Origin: VRUE01 sp963728045
GTDB taxonomy: Bacteria > Actinomycetota > Thermoleophilia > Solirubrobacterales > 70-9
Length of the DNA: 64,000 nt
Reading direction: 5' to 3'
Assembly (NCBI GenBank): GCA_963728045.1
Contig: CAVSIE010000002.1
Location: 124,001-188,000 of the forward strand
Made by a program: the position numbers and the translations under genes. The notes under the pieces were generated by a model that did not search any database, was not told the origin of the DNA, and saw only the letters and a program-made list of their open reading frames with translations. Below are positions 32,591 through 40,588 of this stretch, in pieces (the stretch's first letter is position 1; the number at the start of each line of letters is the position of its first letter).

Positions 32591-33439
32591 TCAGCCCCGC
32601 GTGCCGCCGCCGCGGCCATCCGGCGACCAGCCGGGGCCGCGGAAGACGTAGCCGAGCCGCTCCCGCCAGCTGCTCGCCGCGCGCACGTCACGCATCAGCG
32701 CCGAGAACTCGTGGAAGGCGACGCGGGTCGGCCGGAAGGTGCCGATGTTCTGGGTAAGGCCGTAGCGGGGCCGCACGGTCTCACCCTGGAAGCTGCCGAA
32801 GATCCGGTCCCAGATGATCAGGATGCCGCCGTAGTTACGGTCGAGGTAGACCTCGTTGGCGCCGTGGTGGACGCGGTGGTGCGAAGGGGTGTTGAACACG
32901 TACTCGAGCGGCGCCGGCAGCTTTTTCACCCGCTCGGTGTGAATCCAGAACTGGTAGATCAGGCTGACCGCCTGCGCGGTGAGGATCATCCAGGGCGCGA
33001 AGCCGAGCAGCGCCAGCGGCGCCCAGAACGGCAGCGCCGTCATCGGCGTCCAAGTCTGGCGCAGCGCGGTCGAGAGGTTGTAGCGCTGGGAGGAGTGGTG
33101 AACGACGTGGCTGGCCCAGAAGACGCGCACCTCGTGGTGGATGCGGTGGAACCAGTAGTAGGCGAGATCGTCGGCGAAGAAGAGCAGGACGTAGGTCCAC
33201 CACTGGTCGGCGGGCATCCGCAGCGGTGTCAGCTCGTAGAGCCCGGCGTAGATGAAGACGACGCCGAGCTTCCAGATCGCGTTGATCGCGACGTTGCCGC
33301 CGCCCATCGTCAGGCTGGTGCGCGTGTCGCGCGACTCGTATCCGACCAGCTCCTCGTCCCGCGCGTACTTGAACGAGACCATCTCGACCACGAGCAGCAG
33401 CACGAAGGCCGGGATCGCGTAATAGAGCACCTCCGCCAT
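32591..33439 (-). CDS. Sterol desaturase/fatty acid hydroxylase family membrane protein
   Basis: A 282-residue di-iron membrane oxygenase. Histidine boxes HRIHH, HVVHHSS and HHRVHHG are all present in order, among four to five membrane helices. The ending SSWRERLGYVFRGPGWSPDG is characteristic of the bacterial branch. Substrate could be a carotenoid, hopanoid/sterol or fatty acid. ATG 33439, TACATT 7 nt upstream. Divergent from ohr. Confidence 0.9.
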   Translation of the reverse strand: MAEVLYYAIPAFVLLLVVEMVSFKYARDEELVGYESRDTRTSLTMGGGNVAINAIWKLGVVFIYAGLYELTPLRMPADQWWTYVLLFFADDLAYYWFHRIHHEVRVFWASHVVHHSSQRYNLSTALRQTWTPMTALPFWAPLALLGFAPWMILTAQAVSLIYQFWIHTERVKKLPAPLEYVFNTPSHHRVHHGANEVYLDRNYGGILIIWDRIFGSFQGETVRPRYGLTQNIGTFRPTRVAFHEFSALMRDVRAASSWRERLGYVFRGPGWSPDGRGGGTRG

Positions 33440-33446
33440 GGGCGGG

Positions 33447-33470
33447 AATGTAGCGGGGGACGGCTACGCT
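33447..33470. promoter_or_regulatory. Divergent leaderless promoters for desaturase and ohr
   Basis: Minus TACATT at 33447-33452 (7 nt before ATG 33439) and plus TACGCT at 33465-33470 (6 nt before ATC 33477). If ohr began at the in-frame ATG 33438 it would overlap the start codon of the desaturase on the other strand and leave its own promoter inside that gene, which is less likely. Confidence 0.55.
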
Positions 33471-33476
33471 GACGGC

Positions 33477-33914
33477 ATCGGAAAGGTCCTCTACACAGCG
33501 GAAGCGCACGTCACCGGTGGCAGGATCGCCGGGCACGGCCGCACCAACGACGGCTTGCTGGAGGTCGATCTTCGCCCTCCTCCCGAGCTGGGCGGCGACG
33601 GCGACGGGACCAACCCCGAGCAACTCTTCGCCGTCGGCTACGCCGCCTGCTTCGAGAACGCCCTGGCCGCGGTCGCCCGTCGGCAGAAGCTCGAGGTCGG
33701 CGACGTCGAGCTCGACTCCAAGGTGATGCTGGTCACGGGCGAGGACCGCAGCTTTTCGATCGCGGTCGAGCTGGCCGTAACCTTGCCTTCGGTCGAGCAA
33801 GAGGCCGCGACCCGGCTGGTCGAGGCGGCCCACAAGGTCTGCCCCTACTCGAACGCGACCCGGGGCAACATCGAAGTCACGCTGACCGCCAACGGCGCCC
33901 CGGTCGACGCCTGA
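33477..33914 (+). CDS. ohr: Ohr/OsmC organic hydroperoxide resistance protein, proposed ATC start
   Basis: Starting at ATC 33477 the protein reads (I)GKVLYTAEAHVTGGRIAGHG, matching the usual N-terminus of Ohr proteins at residue 1, and is 145 residues long as expected. Redox cysteines are Cys58 in AACFENAL and Cys122 in CPYSNATRGN. It reduces organic hydroperoxides with dihydrolipoamide-type donors. An ATG at 33438 is in frame but adds 13 residues (MGGNVAGDGYADG) not seen in the family and overlaps the divergent gene. TACGCT lies 6 nt before the ATC. Confidence 0.85.
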   Translation: MGKVLYTAEAHVTGGRIAGHGRTNDGLLEVDLRPPPELGGDGDGTNPEQLFAVGYAACFENALAAVARRQKLEVGDVELDSKVMLVTGEDRSFSIAVELAVTLPSVEQEAATRLVEAAHKVCPYSNATRGNIEVTLTANGAPVDA

Positions 33915-33932
33915 GAGGCGGACCGGCGGCGA

Positions 33933-35051
33933 TCAGCCGGGGGTCTCGAGCAGCCGCGACGCCGACCCAGGCAGCAGTTGCGCACAGACGGGGCAGCCTG
34001 GCTCGACCTCGATTGGCTCCCGGGTCATCTGCCCCGTCTGCAGGTCGTAGATCTGCACGGCGCCGAGGCTCGATGGAGCGACCAGGCCGGTGAGGTAGTG
34101 CATGACTTCGAGACCGACCTGGCTGCCGATCAAACCGCAGGCCGGGCCAAGCGTTCCCGCGGGTGACGCTTCGGCGCGGCCCTGCTCTATCCCCACGTCG
34201 TAGAGCGGATAGCTGCGCCGGAGGGAGATCTCCTGGCAGGAGTAGCAGCCCGTGCGCCCCGGCACATAGAGCGGCCCGACGCGGGCGACCGGGGGGAAGT
34301 GGCTCATCGTGATGTAGGGGATCCCGGCGGAGAAGCATGCTGAGTTGATCCAGCGCTCGACTTCGTGCGCCGGCCAGTCGATCGCGTCGATGACAAAGTC
34401 GTACCCCTCGATCGCCGCCGCGATCTCCTCCTCGCTTCCGAGTCGCCTGTGGCGCGCTACGACCCGCATTCGCGAGTTGAAGGAGGAGAGCCGCTCGGCC
34501 GCGGCCTCCGCCTTGGGGCGGCCGATGTCGGCCTCGCTATAGAGAACCTGGCGGTTCAGGTTGCTCAGCTCGACCTCGTCGAAGTCGACCAGCAGCATCT
34601 CGCCGATGCCGCAGCAGGCAAGGGACAGCGCCGACCAACCGCCAAGGCCGCCGACGCCGAGCACGGCGATGCGGGCCTCTTCGAGGCGCCCCTGGCATTC
34701 CGAGGGAGTCGGCCCGGCAGAGGCGTCGCTGAAGTAGCGGAGCTGGCGATCGAAGCGCGCGGCCACCTCCTCTGAGATCAGGTCGTCGTCGGCGGCGTCC
34801 TCGACCACGCCCAGCTCCTCCAGCTGGACGAGCAGGTCGCCCACCTCCTCAGAGCCGAATTCCCGCTCGAGCCGCTGGCGGGTGTGCTCGCCATCGAGGG
34901 CGGCGAGCAGGCGCAGCCCTTTCTCGCCCGGCTCCTCGATGTGGATGTCGGTCGCGTTGGGCCGAATCAGGTAGAGGTCGCCATTGGGGGCGTCGATCTT
35001 CTTGATCGTCCGCTTAACGCGCGGTCGGGCCTCCCGATTCTGGCGTCCCAT
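33933..35051 (-). CDS. ThiF/MoeB E1-like adenylyltransferase with N-terminal PqqD/RRE-like domain
   Basis: A 372-residue protein. Residues about 15-95 (DLYLIRPNATDIHIEEPGEKG ... LLAALDGEHTRQRLEREF ... LLVQLEELGVVEDA) look like a PqqD-type leader-peptide recognition domain. Residues 135-370 are an E1-like fold: GVGGLGGWS, DFDEVELSNLNRQ, AIDWPAHE. Two Cys pairs (CYSC and CPVC) form a likely zinc site. This layout matches ocin-ThiF/TOMM partner proteins and MccB-like enzymes that act on peptides. ATG 35051, TAAGTT 7 nt before. No YcaO protein is nearby. Divergent from a methyltransferase. Confidence 0.75.
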   Translation of the reverse strand: MGRQNREARPRVKRTIKKIDAPNGDLYLIRPNATDIHIEEPGEKGLRLLAALDGEHTRQRLEREFGSEEVGDLLVQLEELGVVEDAADDDLISEEVAARFDRQLRYFSDASAGPTPSECQGRLEEARIAVLGVGGLGGWSALSLACCGIGEMLLVDFDEVELSNLNRQVLYSEADIGRPKAEAAAERLSSFNSRMRVVARHRRLGSEEEIAAAIEGYDFVIDAIDWPAHEVERWINSACFSAGIPYITMSHFPPVARVGPLYVPGRTGCYSCQEISLRRSYPLYDVGIEQGRAEASPAGTLGPACGLIGSQVGLEVMHYLTGLVAPSSLGAVQIYDLQTGQMTREPIEVEPGCPVCAQLLPGSASRLLETPG

Positions 35052-35058
35052 TGCTGAG

Positions 35059-35100
35059 AACTTATTCAATAGCAAATCTGATCTCAGTAATAGGATCCAG
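35059..35100. promoter_or_regulatory. Divergent leaderless promoters plus repeated element copy A
   Basis: Minus TAAGTT (35059-35064) serves ThiF; plus TAGGAT (35091-35096) lies 6 nt before the methyltransferase GTG. Positions 35072-35099 resemble 36019-36046, sharing the cores AAATCTG and GGATCCA. Confidence 0.5.
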
Positions 35101-35102
35101 TC

Positions 35103-35873
35103 GTGAGCGTGGCGCAGACCTACGAGGCGCTGGCCGAGGTCTACGACACCTACACCGCCCATTACGACTACGAGGCCTGGCTGGGGGAACTGCTGCCGGC
35201 GCTCGCAAAACAAGGGCTTCGCAAGGGACACCTGCTCGACGTCGGCTGCGGCACCGGGAAGAGCTTCATCCCGATGCTGGAGCGGGGCTGGCAGGCAACC
35301 GGCTGCGACATCTCTTCGGCGATGCTGGGGCTTGCGCGAAGCAAGGTCGGAGAGGCGGCGGAGCTCGCCGTCGCCGATATGCGCGACCTCCCGCTCTTCG
35401 GCTCCTTCGAGCTGGTCTGGGCGCTCGACGACGCGATGAACTACATGCATGGCCCCGAAGAGCTCGAAGCTGCGCTCGCCGGAATGCGAGACAACCTGGC
35501 GCCCGACGGGCTACTGCTCTTCGACCTGAACACTGTGCTCGCCTACCGGACCTTCTTCGCCGCGACGGACGAGCTCCCCGGCGGCCTTGCCTGGATCGGC
35601 CAGACGCCGGCAGACATCGCGCCGGGGTCCTTCTGCGAGGCGGCCATCGCCACCGGCGACGGGGCGGTGCTCGCCACACACCGCCAGCGCCACTACCCCG
35701 AAGCGGAGGTGGTAGCGATCCTCGAGCGGGCGGGGCTACAGCTCCTCGACGTCTCTGGCCACTACACGGACGGCGTGCTGAAGCGACCCTTGGACGAAGC
35801 GGCCCACACCAAGGCCATCTATATCGCGCGCCGCGCGAAAGTCGAGTCGGCGACTGGCCGACCCACTGCTTAG
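35103..35873 (+). CDS. Class I SAM-dependent methyltransferase
   Basis: A 256-residue protein with motif I LLDVGCGTGKSF, acidic VADMRDLPLF, and a small-molecule-type layout (FYDLNT-like LLLFDLNTVLAYR). Begins YEALAEVYDTYTAHYDYEAW as in several natural-product methyltransferases. Leaderless GTG start. Divergent from the ThiF-like gene, so they may act on the same product. Substrate unknown. Confidence 0.85.
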   Translation: MSVAQTYEALAEVYDTYTAHYDYEAWLGELLPALAKQGLRKGHLLDVGCGTGKSFIPMLERGWQATGCDISSAMLGLARSKVGEAAELAVADMRDLPLFGSFELVWALDDAMNYMHGPEELEAALAGMRDNLAPDGLLLFDLNTVLAYRTFFAATDELPGGLAWIGQTPADIAPGSFCEAAIATGDGAVLATHRQRHYPEAEVVAILERAGLQLLDVSGHYTDGVLKRPLDEAAHTKAIYIARRAKVESATGRPTA

Positions 35874-35885
35874 CCTGGGCCAGCC

Positions 35886-35993
35886 ATGTCGCCTGCGTCA
35901 GCTCAGACGTGCTTCGTCGTCAAGAGACTCGGGAAGACGCGATCTTTCGGAGTGATCTTCATTCCTGCCCCACCCCCTTCCTTGTCGGTTTGA
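35886..35993 (+). CDS. Possible 35-residue peptide between methyltransferase and ArsR genes
   Basis: ATG 35886 to TGA 35993. The product starts MSPASAQTCFVVKRLG and ends with a proline-rich IPAPPPSLSV. No Shine-Dalgarno and no TANNNT box at the right spacing are seen, so expression is doubtful. It is listed because ThiF-type RRE proteins usually need a small precursor peptide nearby and this is the only candidate in the gap. Confidence 0.25.
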   Translation: MSPASAQTCFVVKRLGKTRSFGVIFIPAPPPSLSV

Positions 35994-36018
35994 CATCCAT
36001 TAGCGAGACCGGCACATT

Positions 36019-36046
36019 GCTAAATCTGGTTTCACTACTGGATCCA
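36019..36046. promoter_or_regulatory. Repeated element copy B upstream of ArsR gene
   Basis: About 28 nt similar to the methyltransferase promoter at 35072-35099 (shared AAATCTG, TCA, GGATCCA, with two 1-nt gaps). Inverted half-sites ATTAGC/GCTAAAT flank its left side (about 36000-36025). Likely a shared operator. Confidence 0.45.
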
Positions 36047-36134
36047 AGCTCAGGATATGCGCCCGATTTGGCGTAAAGCCGCCTGAGCGCGGGCTACGAT
36101 TCATTGCCCGCGTCGGCAGGCAAGAGAGGGGAAC

Positions 36135-36725
36135 GTGGGGACAAAGGCCAAAAAGCGCAGTAAGAAACCGGGGCTCGGCACTCAGGTGGCGAGCGTCATA
36201 GGTCACCCGCTACGGGTGAAGGCCCTGGGGATTCTGAGCCGACGGGTAGCCAGTCCAAGCGAGCTGTCCAAAGAGCTCGACGTCGACCTGAGCCTGCTCA
36301 GCCACCATGTCAAAGTCCTGCGGGACCAAGGCTGCATCGAGCTCGTCAAAACCGAGCAGCGCCGCGGAGCGATCGAGCACTACTACCGCGCCAACGTCCC
36401 CGCCCACTTCGACAACGAGGCCTGGGCGGAGCTCTCCAGCGCCAGGCGGGCGAGCATCTCGAAGACGGTGATCGAGGCGCTCCTCTGCGAGATGCTGGCG
36501 GCACTCGACTCCGGGTCTCTTGATGCCAAGCAAGACCGAATGCTGGCTTGGGCGCCGTTCGCGGTCGACGGCGCGGGATGGGAAGAGGTCGTCGAGATGC
36601 AGCTGGAGATGCTCGAGCGCATGGAACAGATCCGGATCGACGCAGCCGAGCGGCTGCTCGAGGCAGGCGACGACGGAGAGCAGGTCGTCGTCGCGATGAT
36701 GGGCTTTCAGCGCGCTGAGAGCTAG
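36135..36725 (+). CDS. ArsR-family winged-helix regulator
   Basis: A 196-residue protein: basic start, then winged helix with VIGHPLRVKALGILSRR, SPSELSKELDVDLSLLSHHVKVLRDQG and wing KTEQRRGAIEHYYRA. A C-terminal helical domain (80-196) replaces the metal site of classic ArsR proteins, so a non-metal or protein signal is likely. GTG start after AGAGGGGAAC. The repeated element at 35072 and 36019 is a candidate binding site, linking it to the ThiF/methyltransferase pair. Confidence 0.85.
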   Translation: MGTKAKKRSKKPGLGTQVASVIGHPLRVKALGILSRRVASPSELSKELDVDLSLLSHHVKVLRDQGCIELVKTEQRRGAIEHYYRANVPAHFDNEAWAELSSARRASISKTVIEALLCEMLAALDSGSLDAKQDRMLAWAPFAVDGAGWEEVVEMQLEMLERMEQIRIDAAERLLEAGDDGEQVVVAMMGFQRAES

Positions 36726-36773
36726 CGCCCGCCCGGCCAGACGGCACATCCCTGGCCGCCGAGCAGAAGTTGC

Positions 36774-37613
36774 CTAGGCCGGTACAGGAGAGTCTGGGCC
36801 CAGCTCGAGCTCGTCCTCAGCCCAACGTTCCAGCTCGCCAGCGAGAACCTCCGCGATTCGACCAGCCTCTGAAATTGCCACCTCGAGGGGCTGTTCGCCG
36901 GGATCCTCGGGCAAGGGATCGAGTAGAAGCTCTAGGTCCACGCCGGCCGCCAAGAGAAGACCGGCCCCTACATCGCCACCCATTGCATCGAGGATCGTTG
37001 ACACCTCGACGTAGCCTTGCGGCGAGTCAGGAAGCCACTCACGCAGGCTACGGCTGATCGCCTCGCTGGCGGATGCCGTGCTGCGCAGGACGCTAGAGGT
37101 AAGACGCCCGTACATTAGGGCCTCCCCGTAGCGCTCGCGGCTGAAATGCCAAGCACCCTCCTCATCGCGCTCAGCATCTATCGCAGCTCCGAGTGACTTC
37201 TCAAGTGCCTCCAGGGTGGCGCCCAGAAAGCGACCCGACATCTCGACCAAGCGCACGTAGCGCAGGAACTCCAGCGGAATCTCAGGTGCGCTGAGCAGGA
37301 GGAGGTCGAATCGTGCAGCTGGCGGGGCAACCGGACTGGCGTAGTCGGGGCGCGGAGGATCTTCCTTGCCCCACTTTGCATTCATCTTGAAAAGTCCGCT
37401 TGCCGCCGCGGCAATGCCTAGAACCGGAATCACTATCGGAACAGCAAGACCAGCTGCCGCCGCTCCGACAAGCCCGGCGCCGCTGAGTGCAAATCCTCCG
37501 GCTAGGGCTTCCCAGCCCCGCTCTGCATGCGCGCAAGCCTGCTTTGTTGGATCGTCAAAGCCTTTGGGCTCTCGGACAACTCGGCCGAAAATCCGGCGAA
37601 ACTCTTTAGGCAT
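36774..37613 (-). CDS. Hypothetical membrane-associated protein in lower-GC patch
   Basis: A 279-residue protein. Two hydrophobic stretches at about 38-80 (GGFALSGAGLVGAAAAGLAV, PIVIPVLGIAAAASGLF) follow a basic start; the rest is soluble and acidic, with helices (FLGATLEALEKSLGAAIDAERDEEG) and an acidic C-terminus. No family recognised. Codon use is visibly less GC-rich than neighbours. Divergent from the EEP nuclease gene across an AT-rich gap. Confidence 0.6.
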   Translation of the reverse strand: MPKEFRRIFGRVVREPKGFDDPTKQACAHAERGWEALAGGFALSGAGLVGAAAAGLAVPIVIPVLGIAAAASGLFKMNAKWGKEDPPRPDYASPVAPPAARFDLLLLSAPEIPLEFLRYVRLVEMSGRFLGATLEALEKSLGAAIDAERDEEGAWHFSRERYGEALMYGRLTSSVLRSTASASEAISRSLREWLPDSPQGYVEVSTILDAMGGDVGAGLLLAAGVDLELLLDPLPEDPGEQPLEVAISEAGRIAEVLAGELERWAEDELELGPDSPVPA

Positions 37614-37666
37614 CTGAATATTGTTCTCGCCAGGTCAAAATACTCAAATATGATAGTAGTACTACG

Positions 37667-38635
37667 ATGCCTCCACATCGTAAACCTAGCTTCGACTTTG
37701 ACTATCGCGTCGCGACAGAGATCAAAGCGCTGCGAGCACATGCTCGGGAGCGCGGTGTTCCGAGCAAGGGTGCCGATCGCCTGCTGTTCGCGACCTGGAA
37801 CATCGCGAACCTGGGAACCCAGGCAAGACGTACGAAGGACTACGAACTGCTGGCGGAGATCCTCCAGTGGTTTGACGTCATCGGCATCCAAGAGGTGAAT
37901 GACAATCTCGATGGTCTGCGCAAACTGCAAGCCCAGCTTCCAGACGAGTACCGGCTGCTCTTCTCTGAGGCAGGCGGAAACGACGAGCGCGGTGCATTCT
38001 TCTATGACGCCACGAAGGTCAAACTGCTCGAGAAGGTCGGGCGGCTGTCGATCCCGCCCAGTCAGCTAAAGCGCATCAAACTCGCTGGCGTGGAGAGGAA
38101 ATTCGAAGGGTTCGACCGCGGTCCATACATGGCGGCATTCGAAGCCAAGTCATTCCGCTTCCTGCTGCTCAATGTTCATCTCTTCTACGGATCAACCCGC
38201 AAAGCAGATATCGAACGTCGCAGCCTGGAGGCATACGCGATCGCCTACTGGGCAAACAAACGCCATCTCGACAAACACGCGTTCACGAAAGACATCATCG
38301 CTGCGGGCGATTTCAACCTGCCGAAGATAGAGCCCAGCGATCCGATCTTTCAGGCTCTTACTTCAAGAGGGCTGGTGCTTCGCAGACCCGAGCTTCGCGA
38401 ACACCTGTCGGTGGTCGGCGGCTCCAGCCTTGGTGGCCACAACCACTACGACCAGGTCGCCTTCTTCCCCAGTGAGACGACCGAGCTCATGCGCAGTGAT
38501 GTCTTTGACTTCGACAACATGATCTTCCGTGGGCTCTGGGACAACCAGGACCGGACAGAAGATCAGTTCCTCTCCTTCGTTCGCTACTACGTCTCCGACC
38601 ATCGCCCTCTCTGGGCAGAGATCTCCCTCACGTAA
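37667..38635 (+). CDS. Endonuclease/exonuclease/phosphatase (EEP) family protein
   Basis: A 322-residue DNase I-like fold protein with all expected motifs in order: TWNIANLG, GIQEVND (metal Glu), LLNVHLFYG, AAGDFNLP, a YDQVAFF block and SDHRPLWAEI (catalytic Asp-His). A nuclease or phosphatase activity is expected. No signal peptide. Lower GC than the window average. It precedes a membrane protein by 20 nt, so the two form a pair. Confidence 0.85.
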   Translation: MPPHRKPSFDFDYRVATEIKALRAHARERGVPSKGADRLLFATWNIANLGTQARRTKDYELLAEILQWFDVIGIQEVNDNLDGLRKLQAQLPDEYRLLFSEAGGNDERGAFFYDATKVKLLEKVGRLSIPPSQLKRIKLAGVERKFEGFDRGPYMAAFEAKSFRFLLLNVHLFYGSTRKADIERRSLEAYAIAYWANKRHLDKHAFTKDIIAAGDFNLPKIEPSDPIFQALTSRGLVLRRPELREHLSVVGGSSLGGHNHYDQVAFFPSETTELMRSDVFDFDNMIFRGLWDNQDRTEDQFLSFVRYYVSDHRPLWAEISLT

Positions 38636-38655
38636 GCAGAGCCGTAGGCAGTTCG

Positions 38656-39495
38656 ATGGATACCGCGAGGCAAGTTCTTCGCTTCAGCATTCCGGGCTCG
38701 GTCACCCTGATGCTCATCCTTGGCTTCATCGTCACGGGGCGACTGCTGCAGGGCGACTCCTGGGAGGGTGTAGGCAGTGCTATCGCTGGAAACGTCTCGG
38801 CGGTTGCCGTGATAGTCGCAGCGATCCCTCTTGGGTTCGTCATCTATCAGGTCTACTACGCGACCTACAGGGCAGTCGTCTGGCCGTGGCGTCCCCGTCC
38901 GCTAAAGAGCGGCACGCGGTGGGTGCGCATTGATCGGGGGGCGCAAGTGCTCTCCCGCCTCCCATCCGAGCAGCTAGAGCGCGTTGAGGCGTTGTTCGGT
39001 GTCGAACTCGACCTCGAGCCGATTCTCCGCCGCGAAGAAACCTGGCTGGGACGTCGTGCGCATGCCTACAGACTCCGGGATGAGTTCGTGGCACAAGGAA
39101 AGGGGGACGATGCTTATGAGCGCTATCGCCTTCGCTGGCAGGAGAACTGGAACATCGTGCGTGCCCTTGTCGAGGTCAGCGATGGCGGAGACTCTCTGGG
39201 CGCGCTCAAGTCGGAGTACACAACGCTCTCAGACATCTACCACGCTCTTGGGGCTTGCCGCGCGGGGGTGCAACTTGCCGGAGTCGTTTCTATTGCTACC
39301 TGCCTCCTCTATGCGTTGAATGGCGACATCGCCACAAGCATCGCTATGGCAGCCATCACGCTCGTGACCACCCTAGCTCTCTTTTGGGTCTTTCATCGGA
39401 CTCGTGGCCACACCTGGGTCTCTGCTCAGGAGTCACTGAAACTCGGCTTGACAGCGCTCTTCAAGCGCCGTCCAGAGCTACTAGGGCCCAAGTAG
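38656..39495 (+). CDS. Hypothetical membrane protein paired with EEP nuclease
   Basis: A 279-residue protein with about four membrane segments: two near the start (SVTLMLILGFIVTGRLL; AVAVIVAAIPLGFVIYQVYY) and two near the end (AGVQLAGVVSIATCLLYAL; ITLVTTLALFWVFHRTRG). The central part is soluble and helical (LERVEALFGVELDLEPILRREETW). No family recognised. Two-gene unit with the EEP nuclease; membrane effector or tether is a guess. A tRNA-Arg gene lies 150 nt downstream. Confidence 0.6.
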   Translation: MDTARQVLRFSIPGSVTLMLILGFIVTGRLLQGDSWEGVGSAIAGNVSAVAVIVAAIPLGFVIYQVYYATYRAVVWPWRPRPLKSGTRWVRIDRGAQVLSRLPSEQLERVEALFGVELDLEPILRREETWLGRRAHAYRLRDEFVAQGKGDDAYERYRLRWQENWNIVRALVEVSDGGDSLGALKSEYTTLSDIYHALGACRAGVQLAGVVSIATCLLYALNGDIATSIAMAAITLVTTLALFWVFHRTRGHTWVSAQESLKLGLTALFKRRPELLGPK

Positions 39496-39645
39496 TGCGA
39501 TGACTGGTTAGCCCACAAGAGTTCGACACCATGTGTGGGCTTGGCTATCCCAGAACTGAACAAGAGAGCTCTGGGGGAAATCGCTTGATGCCTGGCCTGA
39601 CCGTCGAGGATTCTCGTCAGGCAGCTAGGCAACGAGACGCAGTAG

Positions 39646-39718
39646 CGCCCCCGGCTGGATTCGAACCAGCGACCATCGGCTTAGAAGGCCGGTGCTCTGT
39701 CCACTGAGCTACGGGGGC
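39646..39718 (-). tRNA. tRNA-Arg (TCT)
   Basis: Minus-strand cloverleaf: acceptor GCCCCCG/CGGGGGC, D-arm GCTCAGTGGACAGAGC, anticodon loop CTTCTAA giving TCT, T-loop TTCGAAT, discriminator G. A C-A mismatch closes the anticodon stem. CCA is not encoded. Confidence 0.95.
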
Positions 39719-39772
39719 GGGCAGGCCCAAAGATTAGGCCCTGGAAAGCGGGATCGCGTAGGCATCGCGGCG

Positions 39773-40580
39773 ATGCCAAGCGTCGATGCAGGCGGGAACC
39801 GAGCTGCACTACCTCCGCGCCGGCGAGGGTCGAGCCGCTGCTGCTGATCCAGGGGATGAGCGCGACCCACCTGACCTGGGGCCGACCCTTCCTCGACGAG
39901 CTCGAGCGCAGCTTCGAGTGCATCGTCTTCGACAACCGCGGCATGGGACTCTCCGGCCAAGCCGAGCTGCCCTTCACCACCGCCGACATGGCGGGCGACA
40001 CGGTGGCGCTGCTCGATGCGCTCGAGATCGAGACCGCTCACGTGGTCGGCATCTCGATGGGCGGGATGATCGCCCAGGAGCTGGCCCTCGCCCATCCCAA
40101 GCGGATCCGCACGCTGACGATCGGCGCCAGCTACTGCGGCGGCCCGCAGGGGTCGCTGATGGCGCCCGAGGATCTGCAGCTGCTCGGCGCCGCCTACGCC
40201 TCCGGCGAGCCCGAGGCAGGTCTTCCGCGCGATGTGGGAGATCAACCTCTCCCCCAGCTTTCCGCGAGGACGACTCGCGCTTCGCCGCCTTCGTCGAGAT
40301 GGGCTCGGCGCTGCCCGCCCCGCAGCCGGTCGTCCTGCAGCAGATGCGCGCCTGCGCCGAACACGACACGCACGAGCGACTCGGCCAGATCTCCCTCCCC
40401 ACCCTGGTCATCCATGGCGACGTCGATCGCCTGCTCGGCTACGGCAACGGCCGCGAGATCGCCTCGCTGATCCCGTCGGCTCGCCTGGAGACGCTCGAGA
40501 GCGTCGGCCACATGTTCTGGTGGGAGCAGCCGCAGCGCTCGGCGGAGCTGATCCGCGAGCACGCCCTCGCTCCGGTCTGA
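39773..40580 (+). pseudogene. Alpha/beta hydrolase with four frameshifts
   Basis: Pieces in different frames join into one alpha/beta hydrolase: the start with ELHYLRAGEG, then LLLIQGMSATHLTWGRPFLDEL, CIVFDNRGMGLSG, HVVGISMGGMIAQELALAHP (nucleophile elbow GISMGG), MWEINLSP, then FREDDSRFAAFVEMG and LPTLVIHGDVDRLLGYGNG to the stop at 40580. Frame changes occur near 39799, 39829, 40217 and 40260 and each looks like one extra base. No substitution stop codons are present. Either a very young pseudogene or sequence error. Confidence 0.75.
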
Positions 40581-40588
40581 GCGGGCGC

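Noticed and set aside
36049..36083. Nine-codon frame MRPIWRKAA after repeat copy B
   Set aside because: Too short and without start signals to support as a gene.
36700..39645. att-like copy of the tRNA-Arg 3' end bounding the low-GC patch
   Set aside because: No second copy of the tRNA-Arg 3' sequence was found by eye, so integration there is not supported.
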